Source of the DNA: Elusimicrobiota bacterium
GTDB lineage: Bacteria > Elusimicrobiota > Elusimicrobia > UBA1565
Reading direction: 5' to 3'
DNA: 64,000 bases
Assembly: GCA_016196755.1 (NCBI GenBank)
Contig: JACPXC010000001.1
Location: 1 to 64,000 of the forward strand
Shown: positions 47,549 to 57,233 of the stretch, in pieces
Numbering within the stretch: position 1 is the first letter of the stretch
Layout of the letters: each line of letters starts with the position of its first letter
Notes under the pieces: generated by a model
What the model saw: only the letters and a program-made list of their open reading frames with translations
What the model was told of the DNA's origin: nothing
Database searches by the model: none
Made by a program: the position numbers and the translations under genes

Positions 47549-48396
47549 TGGACAGCCGCGCGGGGTTCACGCGCCGGGAGGCGGCGATCAATTGGGCCTT
47601 CGCCGTCCCGGCCCTCGCCCTCATGGCCGCGGTCAACCTCCTGCCGGTGTGGACCGCCTTGTCCCACGCGGCGGGCTTCCGCTACCTCGCCCACGACGCC
47701 CGGTTGGCCGCTTCGCTGGGCAATTCGCTGACCTTCACGGTGTCCACGGTGGCGTTCGAGACCGTCCTCGGGCTGGCCTTCGCCCTCCTCCTCAGCCGGC
47801 CGTTTCGCGGACGGGGCCTGGCGCGCGCCGCGGTGCTCGTGCCTTGGGCCCTGCCCACGGCCATCATGGCGATGGCTTGGCAGTGGATCTTCAACGCCGA
47901 GTACGGCGTCCTCGGCGACCTCCTTTATAAGGCCGGCCTGGTGTCCTCGCCGCGCATCGCCTGGCTGGCCTCCCCGCGCGGGGCGATGGCGGCCTGCGTG
48001 CTGGCCGACGTGTGGAAGACCACGCCGTTTATGACCCTCCTGTTCATGGGCGGCCTGGCCAACATCCCCGATGACCTCTACGAGGCCGCGGGCATCGACG
48101 GGGCGGGACCCGTCCGGCGCTTCTTCATGATCACCCTGCCGCTGCTTAAGTCCACGCTGGCCTTGGCCGTGACCTTCCGCGCCATCCAATCCTTCAGCAT
48201 CTTCGACCTGGTCTGGGTCCTGACCGGCGGCGGCCCGGGCGGGGCCACGCAGATGACGGCGCTCTACGTCTACGACAACGTGTTCCGCTACCTCGACCTC
48301 CCGTATGCATGTACGCTGACTTTGCTCATGGCGGCCTGCCTGGCCGTCCTGGCCGGAACCGTGCTCGGGCTCTCGCGGTCCAAGGAGGCGCGGTGA
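47548..48396 (+). CDS. Sugar ABC transporter permease (MalF-like)
   Basis: 282-aa inner-membrane permease with six predicted helices and the EAA loop EAAGIDGAGPVRRFFMITLP near residue 180, which contacts the ATPase. The TM domain begins after a short cytoplasmic N-terminus. ATG 47548 overlaps the stop of the binding-protein gene (TGATG); the longer open frame upstream is spurious. Confidence 0.93.
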   Translation: MDSRAGFTRREAAINWAFAVPALALMAAVNLLPVWTALSHAAGFRYLAHDARLAASLGNSLTFTVSTVAFETVLGLAFALLLSRPFRGRGLARAAVLVPWALPTAIMAMAWQWIFNAEYGVLGDLLYKAGLVSSPRIAWLASPRGAMAACVLADVWKTTPFMTLLFMGGLANIPDDLYEAAGIDGAGPVRRFFMITLPLLKSTLALAVTFRAIQSFSIFDLVWVLTGGGPGGATQMTALYVYDNVFRYLDLPYACTLTLLMAACLAVLAGTVLGLSRSKEAR

Positions 48397-49223
48397 GGCG
48401 TGTAGGCGACATCCTGTTCGGGCTGGCGGTGGCGGCCGTCGTATTATGGAGCCTGGGGCCCTTTCTGTGGCAGATCATCACCTCGCTCAAGCCTCCCGCC
48501 GAGGTCGTGACTGCGCCGCCGACCTACTGGCCGTCGGCCCCGACCTTGGCCAGCTACTTCAAGATCTTCGCCACGCGTCCGTTCGCGGCCTACATACGCA
48601 ACAGCGCGCTCATCGCCTTGGCCTCTACCGCGCTCTGCACGGCCCTGGGGACGCCCGCCGCCTACGCCCTGGCGCGCCTGCCGCTGCCGGGCGGGTCCTG
48701 GGCCGTGCGCGCGGTGCTTCTCGTCTCGGTCTTCCCGCCCACCATACTCATCGTGCCGCTCTACAAGCTGGTCGCGCGGCTGGGCCTGCTAAACGACCCG
48801 TTGGGGCTCATCCTGCCCTATACCGCGCTCAACCTCCCGTTCACGATCTGGGTGCTGATGACCTTCTTTAAGCAGATCCCCAAGGAGCTCGAGGAGGCCG
48901 CGGCGGTGGACGGCCTGTCGCGCTGGCAGACGCTCTGGAAGATCGTCTTCCCGCTCTCGGCGCCGGCCGTGGCCACGGCGGCCATCCTGGTCTTCATCTT
49001 CTCCTGGAACGAGTTCCTGTTGGCGATGACGTTCATGTCGCGCGACAGCGCGCGCACGGTGCCGGTGGGGATAGCGATGCTCTCGGGCGCCTCGAGCTAC
49101 GAGGTGCCCTGGGACCAGATCTCCGCGGCCGTGGTGCTGACCACCCTGCCGGTGGTGGCGCTCGTGCTCGCGTTCCAGCGCCGGATAGTCGAAGGGCTGA
49201 CGGCCGGGGCCGTCAAAGGGTGA
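48393..49223 (+). CDS. Sugar ABC transporter permease (MalG-like)
   Basis: 276-aa second permease with the EAA motif EEAAAVDGLSRWQTLWKIV near 165 and the ITSLKPPAEV segment after the first helix that is typical of MalG-type subunits. GTG 48393 overlaps the MalF-like stop (GTGA). It forms the heterodimeric channel with the preceding subunit. Confidence 0.93.
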   Translation: MRRVGDILFGLAVAAVVLWSLGPFLWQIITSLKPPAEVVTAPPTYWPSAPTLASYFKIFATRPFAAYIRNSALIALASTALCTALGTPAAYALARLPLPGGSWAVRAVLLVSVFPPTILIVPLYKLVARLGLLNDPLGLILPYTALNLPFTIWVLMTFFKQIPKELEEAAAVDGLSRWQTLWKIVFPLSAPAVATAAILVFIFSWNEFLLAMTFMSRDSARTVPVGIAMLSGASSYEVPWDQISAAVVLTTLPVVALVLAFQRRIVEGLTAGAVKG

Positions 49224-49227
49224 GCGC

Positions 49228-50222
<995 letters not shown>

Positions 50223-50226
<4 letters not shown>

Positions 50227-51449
50227 TTGTCCGAGGCGCGCCAGGCGTAGACGCGGTGGCCGTCGACTTCCTTGGCGGCGGGGGCGAAATCGGCCGAGCC
50301 GCGGATCTCGGCCATGACGTGCTCGGCCGCGTAGATCGCGTTGACGTCGGCGTATTTCTGCATGTGGCCGGCGATGTCGATGGAGCGGTCGCTCATCTCT
50401 TCCATCGGCACGGCGTCGTCGAAGAGCACGGTGCCGGTGTTGACCCCGCAGCGCACGCGGAAATCCCGCCGCATGGCCTTAACGTGCAGGTTGAAGTCGG
50501 TCAGCTCGGCGATGACCTGCTTGGCGGCCGCCACGGCGGTCTCAGCGTTGGGGAAGCAGATCATCACGCCGTCGGGGGTCCAGGCCGCCTTGAGGCCGGA
50601 GTTGTCGGCGATGGCCTTCTCGACGAGCTTACGGTAGAGCTTGAAGTCGCGCGTGGCGATAGAGGGGTCCTCGCCGATCTTCATCCCGGTCGAGTCGACC
50701 ACGTCGATGGAGAGAAAGGAGAGCGTGCGCTTCTGCTTCTCGAGCTGCATCTTGGCCTGGGCCATGAGCTCGAGGAGCTCGTCGCGGCTGCGCTGCTGGG
50801 TGGAGCCGCCCTGGACATTCGACGCCGCGACCGCGCGCTTGGACCGCTCGGCCAGCTCCTCGGCCTCGCGGAGCTCGGCCTCGGCGGCGAGGCGCGACTC
50901 CGCGGCGAGGCGGTCGGCCTCGCGGACCTTGACGGCCTCGAGCGAGCGCTGCTCGGCGTCGAGCTCGGCCGCGCGCCGGGCGCGCTCGAGCGACTCGCGG
51001 TCGGCGCGGGCCTTGGCGTCGGCCTCGAGCCGGGCCATGGCCGCCTTCTGCGCCTTGAGGCGCTCGGCCCGCTCGGCGTCGAGGACCTTCTCGCGGGCGG
51101 CGCGCTTGTTCTGTTGGGAGAGGCTCCAGCGGAAGCCGTTGAGCCGGCTGCTCTGGGTCAGGGCGACCACCCAGAGGACCAGGAGAGCGGCGAGATAGAA
51201 CCAGGGAGCGTAGTCGACGCCGCCGACGGCGTGGGGGAGGTTGGCGCGGACCGCGGCGACGAAGGGGGCCTGGGCGGCGGCCTGGGCTTTGAGCAGGAAG
51301 GCGGCTCCAGGGTAGACGTGGGCGTCCTTGACGCCCTCGAGCGCCAGCGCCGCCGCGAAGGCCGCCATCCCGAGGGAGAGCGCCAGGATGACCGTGCGGG
51401 TCAAGAGAGCCAGGAAAGCCAGGGCCAGACCTTTCATGAAGTGTCTCAT
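50223..51449 (-). CDS. Membrane class III adenylate/guanylate cyclase
   Basis: 408-aa protein: two helices (about 8-37 and 82-98) enclosing a periplasmic loop of about 45 residues, a long Ala/Glu/Arg-rich coiled coil (about 105-240), then a class III cyclase catalytic domain (about 240-400). Metal-binding Asp positions are in SFLSIDVVDSTG and WTPDGVMICF, with the CGVNTGTV strand following. The SIDIAGHMQKYAD segment holds the transition-state-stabilising position. It would make cAMP or cGMP; no cyclic-nucleotide effector is in the window. The end overlaps the MalK-like gene by 4 bp. Confidence 0.88.
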
Positions 51450-51455
51450 GGCCAG

Positions 51456-51461
51456 ATTATA
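51456..51461 (-). promoter_or_regulatory. -10 box of the cyclase gene
   Basis: Perfect TATAAT on the minus strand, 6 nt before the ATG at 51449. No Shine-Dalgarno and no obvious -35. Predicted leaderless. Confidence 0.5.
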
Positions 51462-51533
51462 ACCTGAAAAATCTTGCCGCCGTGCCGGGCTTTAGTCTCA
51501 TATGCGTAACCTAGGCCCGTTGGGCCCAAGGAC

Positions 51534-54380
51534 CTATTTAGCGGGCGCGGAGGCGCGCTTGAGCGCGTTGGCGAGGTCGGAGCGCAGGCGCAGCTCGGGG
51601 ATCGGATAGGACATCCCTTCGGCCAGCACCAGGCGGGCGCCGGCCAGGTCGCCCGCCTCCAGCGCCATCCAGCCCAGGCCGAGGCAGGCCAGCGGATGGC
51701 CGGGCATGAGCCGGCGGGCGGCCTCGAGCTCGGGTTTGCCTTCCTTGGGCCTGCCCGCGCCGTACAGGAAGATGCCCAGCCGGGCACGGGCCTCGGCGGA
51801 GTCCGGCGCCAGCGAGGCGCCCTTGCGCAGGGCGACGGCGGCCTCGGCGTCCCGCCCCACGACGTCGAGCAGGCGGCCGTAGGCGGTCCAAGCCCGGGCC
51901 GAGCGCGGGTCGAGCTGGAGGGCGCGGGCCACGGTGTCGGACGCCTGGGACGGTTCCTCGGAGTCCAGCACGGTCTCGGCGGCCTTGGAGAACAGGCGCG
52001 ATAGATGGGCGTTGCGCACGACGATGTTCGTGACCCCCGGCGGCAGATAGGAGGACTTGGAGGCGTTGAGCGAGGTCAGGATGGATTTCGAGTTGAAGCG
52101 GTGGAAGCTGCGCGGGGCGTCGGTCTCGAGGGTGGGGCGGTCGTCCTCGTGGAGCGGGCCGTCGCCGGCCCAGCGGCCCAGGTCCTCATCGCCGAGCACG
52201 AAGGTGCCGACCAGCAGGGTGAAGGGGTCGTCGAGCGAGCGCGCCAAGCGCGACATGTCGTCCTTGAAGGCCGGGTCTGAGCGGAACGCGGACTCAAAGC
52301 GCGCGTAGTCCGGGGCCAGGGGGGATTCCGAGCCGAGCAGGAAGTAGTCCGCCTCCCCATTATAAAGGAGGACGGAGTGCGGGAACTCGGACCGGAACGT
52401 CCGGACGACGAGCTTGAAGTCCTCTTCGCGCATGTGGTAGCTGTGGAACCACTGGCAGAAGACTCCGCCGGTCTCGAGCCGCCGCCGGGCCAGGGCGAAG
52501 GCCTCGCGCGTGAAGAGGTAGGCCACCCCGGCGATCCAGGGGTTCGAGGGCTCCGAGACGATCAGGTCGTAGCGCGGTCCGGGCGAGGCGAGGAACTGTC
52601 GCGCGTCGGCCAGGATGAGGCGCAGGCGAGGATCGTCGAGGACGGCGCGGTTGGAGCGCGCGAAGAGGGCGGCGGCGCGGGCCACGGCGGGCTCGATCTC
52701 GAGGACCTCGAGCGAGGCTAGGCTGCGCTCGCCGGCCAGCGCGGAGGCGGTCAGGCCGGCGCCGAGCCCGACCACCAGCGCGCGCCGAGGGGCCGGCGGG
52801 CCCCAGAGCCGCGGCAGATAGCCCAGCAGGAGCTGGGTCGTCATGTCCCCGCCCTCGGAGGCGTCGGTCTTTCCGTTGATGCGCAGGAAGCGCTCGCCGT
52901 GCGGGGACTCGAGCACCGTGGTGGTGGCGTTGGGGCCGGTCTCGTGGAAGATGACGCGGTCGCGCGAGAGGTCGCCGACGAACTCCGCATAGCCTTTGAC
53001 GTAGGTGTAGTACGGAGCGTAGAGGAACATCCCGCTGGCCTCGACGCGCGGGTTGCCGCGCGTCGAGCCGGCGGCCAGGAGGATCGGCACGAGCGCCGCG
53101 GCGCCGGCCGCGCGCCGGCCGGCGCGCGCGAGCAGGAAGGCGGCCGCGGCCGCGTAGAGCACGGCGCAGGCGGCCAGCGTCCCGCGCCAGCCCAAGAGCG
53201 GCAGGAGGGCCAGGCCCGCGGCCGCGGAGCCCAGGATGGCGCCGGCGGTGTTGGCCGAGTACAGCGCGCCGACCGCTCGGCCGAGCCGCCCGTTCTCGGG
53301 CGCGGCCATGGCCGCCAGCCAGGGCAGGATAGCTCCCATCAGGAAGGCCGGCGGCCCGACGACCAAGGCCGTGAAGCCGAAGGCCGAAAGCGCGGGAAAG
53401 GCCCCGCCGGTGGCGCGCACGAGGAGGAAGGGCAGGTAGTCGTATGCGGCCAAGCCGGCCGTCACGGCCAGGCCCAGGACGCTGAGGAGCGCGGCCAGGC
53501 CCGCGCCGGAGTCCCGGCGGCGGCGGGAGAAGGTCAGGCTGCCCAGCGCCAGGCCGGCCAGCATGAGCGAGAGCACGGCGGTGAACGCGTAGGTCGTGGA
53601 GCCGGCCAGCATCGCGATCGCGCGCGTCCAGGCCGTCTCGCAGGCCATAGCGGCGGCCCCGGTGACGGCCAGGAGGACCAGTGTCTCGGTCGGCACGGCG
53701 GGGCCGGGGCCGGGAGCAGGGGAGGAGGGTACCTTGTGGGACAGACGCCGCGCCGCGGCCCAGGCCAGCCCCGCGGCGACGACGTCGAGCGCCGCGCCGG
53801 TCAGGAGCGCGCGGCGCAGGCCGAAGGCGGGCAGGAGCCAGAGGCCGCAGGCCAGGCAGCCGAGCACGGCGCCGAGGGTGTTGACGCCGTAGAGAGCGGC
53901 AAGCGGCTCGTCCGGCGCACGCGACCGAGCGTTATCGCGAGGAAGTGCCGCCTCCGAGGTCTTGGTGGCGGCCATCAGAAGGGGCAGGCTGGCGCCGAGC
54001 AGAGCCGCGGGCAGGAGGAGGACGGCGGCCGAGAGCGCGAAGGCGGCCGCGGCTTGCGGGGCGGGGGGCAGGCTGACGATGCCGGCGGCCAGGGCCGCGC
54101 GCGAGGCGGCCTCGAGGGCCGGCCGGCTGGCCAGGGCGGCCGCGGCGGCAGCCAGCTCGATGAGCGCGTAGAGGCGCAGGGCTGCGGCGGGGGAGCGCCG
54201 GTCGGCCGCGCGGCCGCCGAGCCAACTGCCGGCGGCCAGCCCGCCCATGAAGGCCGACAGGACGGCCGCGACGGCGGGGGCGGTGTGGCCCAGGCTCAGC
54301 GTGACCAGGCGCACCCAGAGCACCTCGTAGACGAGGGCCGCGGCTCCGGCCAGGAACGTCGAGGCTAGGATGAGGCGCAA
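51534..54380 (-). CDS. Membrane protein with spermidine-synthase-like and TPR domains
   Basis: 948-aa fusion. About 1-480 is an MFS-like membrane region with many helices, starting GAAALVYEVLWVRLV as in other membrane/spermidine-synthase fusions. About 490-760 is a Rossmann aminopropyltransferase-like domain with VVGLGAGL near 537 and SEPSNPWIAG. About 800-948 contains TPR-like repeats. Homologues are common but their reaction is not proven; polyamine synthesis is uncertain because the substrate loop differs. An intragenic 51-bp repeat encodes SEAALPRDNARS at about 142-153, in a loop between helices. TTG start at 54380, 7 nt after the namZ stop. Confidence 0.85.
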   Translation of the reverse strand: MRLILASTFLAGAAALVYEVLWVRLVTLSLGHTAPAVAAVLSAFMGGLAAGSWLGGRAADRRSPAAALRLYALIELAAAAAALASRPALEAASRAALAAGIVSLPPAPQAAAAFALSAAVLLLPAALLGASLPLLMAATKTSEAALPRDNARSRAPDEPLAALYGVNTLGAVLGCLACGLWLLPAFGLRRALLTGAALDVVAAGLAWAAARRLSHKVPSSPAPGPGPAVPTETLVLLAVTGAAAMACETAWTRAIAMLAGSTTYAFTAVLSLMLAGLALGSLTFSRRRRDSGAGLAALLSVLGLAVTAGLAAYDYLPFLLVRATGGAFPALSAFGFTALVVGPPAFLMGAILPWLAAMAAPENGRLGRAVGALYSANTAGAILGSAAAGLALLPLLGWRGTLAACAVLYAAAAAFLLARAGRRAAGAAALVPILLAAGSTRGNPRVEASGMFLYAPYYTYVKGYAEFVGDLSRDRVIFHETGPNATTTVLESPHGERFLRINGKTDASEGGDMTTQLLLGYLPRLWGPPAPRRALVVGLGAGLTASALAGERSLASLEVLEIEPAVARAAALFARSNRAVLDDPRLRLILADARQFLASPGPRYDLIVSEPSNPWIAGVAYLFTREAFALARRRLETGGVFCQWFHSYHMREEDFKLVVRTFRSEFPHSVLLYNGEADYFLLGSESPLAPDYARFESAFRSDPAFKDDMSRLARSLDDPFTLLVGTFVLGDEDLGRWAGDGPLHEDDRPTLETDAPRSFHRFNSKSILTSLNASKSSYLPPGVTNIVVRNAHLSRLFSKAAETVLDSEEPSQASDTVARALQLDPRSARAWTAYGRLLDVVGRDAEAAVALRKGASLAPDSAEARARLGIFLYGAGRPKEGKPELEAARRLMPGHPLACLGLGWMALEAGDLAGARLVLAEGMSYPIPELRLRSDLANALKRASAPAK
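53922..53972 (-). repeat. Intragenic 51-bp repeat, copy 2
   Basis: Core 53922-53959 is identical to the SMC copy over 38 bp; 53960-53972 is the degenerate left arm (GCCGCCACCAAGA on the minus strand). Read in frame as SEAALPRDNARS in the spermidine-synthase-like gene. Confidence 0.9.
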
Positions 54381-54387
54381 CGCGCGC

Positions 54388-55623
54388 TCAGTAGAGCAAA
54401 AACGCGGCGCGCCGGGCCCGGAACTCGTCGAGGCCCGCGCTCAGCGCGGCCTCGAGCTCGGCGGCCGGGGCTCCGGCCTTGTAGAGCTCTACGAAGCGCC
54501 GCGAGCCGACCATGCGCGTCAGGCGCTCGTAGTCGACCTTGAGCGGGCCGGGGTGGAGGTCGCGCAGGACCGCCGCCATGTGCGCGAAGACGCGCAAAGG
54601 GCGCGCCGCGTCGCGGTCGATGACGTTCACCCGGACTCCCGGGCAGGCGACGCCCTTGAAGATGTCTTTCTCGGGGGTGAAGGCGGCGAGGGAGAACTCG
54701 ACGCCGGGCAAGCCGGCGGCCTTGAGGCGTTTGAGGGCCGCCGCCGCGTCGAGCCACGGAGCGCCGACCCAGCGGAACGGCATGGGCGTGCCGCGGCCGA
54801 CCGAGACGTTGAACGGTTCGAAGCAAGCCAGCCCCGGATAGAGCGCCGCCGAGGCCAAGTCGGGGAGGTTCGGCGACGGGCGAGTCCAAGGGAGGCCGGT
54901 CTGGTCGTACCACATCGAGCGCCGCCAGCCCTTGAGCGGCAGGATGGTCAGCTTCGCACCCAGGCCGGCGCCGAGGTTGTGCAGGCGCGCCAACTCGCCC
55001 ATCGTAAAGCCATGGCGGACCGGGACGCGCAGGTAGGAGATGAAGGACCTCAGGCCTTCCTCGAGAACCGGGCCCTCGAGCGAGTCCCCGTTGACGGGAT
55101 TGGGGCGGTCGAGCACGACGTAGTCGATGCCGGCGCGCGCGGCGGCCTCCAGCGAGAGCGCCATCGTCGTGGAGTAGGTGTAGAACCGCGCGCCGGCGTC
55201 CTGGATGTCGAATACCAGGGCGTCGAGGCCCGAGAGCATCTCGGCGGTGGGCGTCCGGGTGGCGCCGTAAAGGCTGTAGAGCGGGATGGTCCGGCCGTCG
55301 GGCAGGGCGAAGATCCCCGAGACCACCGAGCTGTCCTCGGAGACGCCGGCGAAGCCGTGCTCCGGCGAGAACAGGGCGGAGAGCGTCATGCCCGAGGCGT
55401 TGGCGAAGATCTGTACCGAGGTGCGGCCCTTGCGGTCGCGTCCGGTCTGGTTGGAGATGAGCCCCACCCGAAGGCCGCGGAGCTCCGAGAAGCCGTGTTC
55501 GACGAGCACGTCGAGCCCGGAGAGGACGGGGGGCGGCGCGGAGTCGGCAGCCAGGGCGGGGACGCCCAGAAGGAGCGTCAGCCCCAAGGCGTGCAGAGCG
55601 GTGAAGCGGCGTGTACCGGCCAT
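54388..55623 (-). CDS. namZ: Exo-beta-N-acetylmuramidase NamZ (GH171, DUF1343)
   Basis: 411-aa secreted protein of the DUF1343 family, whose Bacillus member NamZ (YbbC) releases MurNAc from the non-reducing ends of murein fragments. Signal peptide 1-25. Family blocks: GLRVGLISNQTGRDRKG near 50, LFSPEHGFAG near 85, LVFDIQDAGARFYTY near 135, and the C-terminal FNVSVGRGT segment. The ATG at 55623 lies 7 nt after a TATACT box that overlaps the previous gene's stop region. Together with the GH3 enzymes, AnmK and MurQ it points to murein salvage. Confidence 0.9.
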   Translation of the reverse strand: MAGTRRFTALHALGLTLLLGVPALAADSAPPPVLSGLDVLVEHGFSELRGLRVGLISNQTGRDRKGRTSVQIFANASGMTLSALFSPEHGFAGVSEDSSVVSGIFALPDGRTIPLYSLYGATRTPTAEMLSGLDALVFDIQDAGARFYTYSTTMALSLEAAARAGIDYVVLDRPNPVNGDSLEGPVLEEGLRSFISYLRVPVRHGFTMGELARLHNLGAGLGAKLTILPLKGWRRSMWYDQTGLPWTRPSPNLPDLASAALYPGLACFEPFNVSVGRGTPMPFRWVGAPWLDAAAALKRLKAAGLPGVEFSLAAFTPEKDIFKGVACPGVRVNVIDRDAARPLRVFAHMAAVLRDLHPGPLKVDYERLTRMVGSRRFVELYKAGAPAAELEAALSAGLDEFRARRAAFLLY

Positions 55624-55630
55624 CACGGCC

Positions 55631-55636
55631 AGTATA
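55631..55636 (-). promoter_or_regulatory. -10 box of namZ
   Basis: TATACT on the minus strand, 7 nt before the namZ ATG and directly after the stop codon (55637-55639) of the upstream gene. No -35 consensus. Leaderless geometry. Confidence 0.45.
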
Positions 55637-56731
55637 TCACTTGCCGGATTCGACCTTTGCGCGCGAGGGCTCGGCGACGTTGCGCTCCATCCCCTCGGTG
55701 ATGAGGGTGGTCTTGATCGTCGTGGTGAGCGTGGTCTCGACGGTCTCGCTCTCGACGACGACGCGCGGCGCCTTGTACTTGACGACCTTGCAGAAGCGCT
55801 TGGCCTTCTTGAGCGGCGCGGACAGAGCGTCGCGCAGCTCTCCATCGTCGGTCGGCGCGCGCGCGTAGAGCCGCTTTGGCAGGGGGGTGACGCGCGCGAC
55901 GCGCGCGACGCGGGCGACCGGGCGGCAGCCGAGCTGGCCGGAGATGAGGCGCTTGAGCGTGGCGGGCCCGCCTTCGAGGTAGCGGTTGTAGAACGGGCCC
56001 CAATAGACCGTCATCCTGGCGGGACGCGCGCCGGAGCATTGGTCGGGGTCGGCGGTCTCGATGCCGTCCTTGAAGCGCACGATGGCGTCCTCGGCGACGC
56101 CGTATTCGGGCCAGTCGCGCACCACGACGTCGGCCCCGCTCAAGCGGTTGCGGCAGGCGGCGGGCAAGCCCGAGACGGCGGTACGGACGTAGCCTTGGAA
56201 GGTCCGCACCTCGCGCCGGCGGGAGCTGCGCTCGCGGCGCACGGTGGTCTCCGAGCGGAGCCCATCGAGCAGCGCCGCCTCGGCCTCCTCCTTCTCCGTA
56301 TGGCGGGTCCGCACGACGCGGCGGTAAGCCCCGGACTCACGGCTGGTGTGGACCTCGGAGCTCCAGCGCGCCTGCCAGGCGTAGAGGACGGCGTACTTCT
56401 CGGCCAGAGCCTTGAGCGCGTCGACGCCGTGCTGGTTGTCGATCTCGGCGCAGTAGCCCAGCACGCCCTCGGATATCTCGTTGTAGTTCTCGGCCAGGAC
56501 CCTGAAGGCCTGCAGGCCGTACTGGTTCTTGATGCGGCCGGCCTGCTCGTATTGCCAGGGGTGGTACTCGAACCCGTTCTCGAGGATGACCTTGAGTCCC
56601 GGAATGGCGTAGGGGCCGGCCGGACCGGACTGGCCGCCGACCAGCTTGCGGAGCTCGGCCTCCGAATAGTTCTTGGCGGAACCGGGGACGGCGAGGAGCA
56701 ATAGCGGCAGCAGAAGGGAAAATCGGCGCAT
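55637..56731 (-). CDS. Secreted protein of unknown function
   Basis: 364-aa protein with a signal peptide (1-19). No family recognised. The N-terminal half contains a repeated helical pattern (YGLQAFRVLAENYNEISEGV and HGVDALKALAEKYAVLYAW), so it may have duplicated modules. Then comes a Arg/Glu-rich stretch and a C-terminal part with several Cys (three or four, possibly disulfides). A 9-bp DNA repeat encodes ARVARVARV near 275. The start follows an AT-rich promoter-like TAAAAT, 10 nt upstream. Confidence 0.7.
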   Translation of the reverse strand: MRRFSLLLPLLLLAVPGSAKNYSEAELRKLVGGQSGPAGPYAIPGLKVILENGFEYHPWQYEQAGRIKNQYGLQAFRVLAENYNEISEGVLGYCAEIDNQHGVDALKALAEKYAVLYAWQARWSSEVHTSRESGAYRRVVRTRHTEKEEAEAALLDGLRSETTVRRERSSRRREVRTFQGYVRTAVSGLPAACRNRLSGADVVVRDWPEYGVAEDAIVRFKDGIETADPDQCSGARPARMTVYWGPFYNRYLEGGPATLKRLISGQLGCRPVARVARVARVTPLPKRLYARAPTDDGELRDALSAPLKKAKRFCKVVKYKAPRVVVESETVETTLTTTIKTTLITEGMERNVAEPSRAKVESGK

Positions 56732-56783
56732 CGGCGAGGGTATTTTATAAAATCCCCTCGACGGTTATATGGGTCTATAGGCC

Positions 56784-57233
56784 ATGAGCCAAGCCTTCAT
56801 CAAGAACGACGCCGAGGACGGCCCGCCCGAGCGCCGGCCGCCTTCGGGGCCCAACTATGTGACCCCGCGCGGTTTCGAGCTGCTGAGCAAGAAGGTGCGC
56901 GCCCTGGGTGAACGGCGCGGCGAGTTAACTAAGGAAGAGCGCGGGGAGCTGCGCTACTGGCAGGGACGGCTCTCCAGCGCCGTGCCGGTCGACAACTCGA
57001 AGCGTCCGCCGGAAGACGTGCGCTTCGGAGCCGAGGTGGTCCTCAAGGACGCGGGCGGCACCCGCCGGGTCCGGATCGTCGGCCAGGACGAGGCCGACGA
57101 AGCGCTCGGAGCGCTCTCTTGGGACTCGATCGCCGCGCGCGTCCTGACCGGACACCGTCCCGGCGAGTCGGTCACGCTCGAGGACGGCGCCGCCGTCGAG
57201 ATCGTCTCGGTCGGCTATCCCCCGTGGACCTAG
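56784..57233 (+). CDS. GreA/GreB-family transcription elongation factor-like protein
   Basis: 149-aa protein. N-terminal extension with SGPNYVTPRGFELL (about 25-38) as in the GreB-like family, a shortened coiled-coil region (about 39-70), and a C-terminal FKBP-like Gre domain (FGAEVVLKDAGGTRRVRIVG then EADEALGALSWDSIAARVLTG). It would bind the RNA polymerase secondary channel. The coiled coil looks too short to carry the full cleavage tip, so it may act as a regulator rather than a cleavage factor. Overlaps the next gene by 10 nt. Confidence 0.85.
   Translation: MSQAFIKNDAEDGPPERRPPSGPNYVTPRGFELLSKKVRALGERRGELTKEERGELRYWQGRLSSAVPVDNSKRPPEDVRFGAEVVLKDAGGTRRVRIVGQDEADEALGALSWDSIAARVLTGHRPGESVTLEDGAAVEIVSVGYPPWT

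Noticed and set aside
52057-54368. Long plus-strand open frames opposite the spermidine-synthase-like gene
   Set aside because: Very high GC produces open antisense frames; their translations are low-complexity and lack any domain.
55885-55920. GACGCGCGC tandem repeat as a possible phase-variation tract
   Set aside because: The units are 9 bp and in frame (ARV repeats), so slippage would not switch the reading frame.
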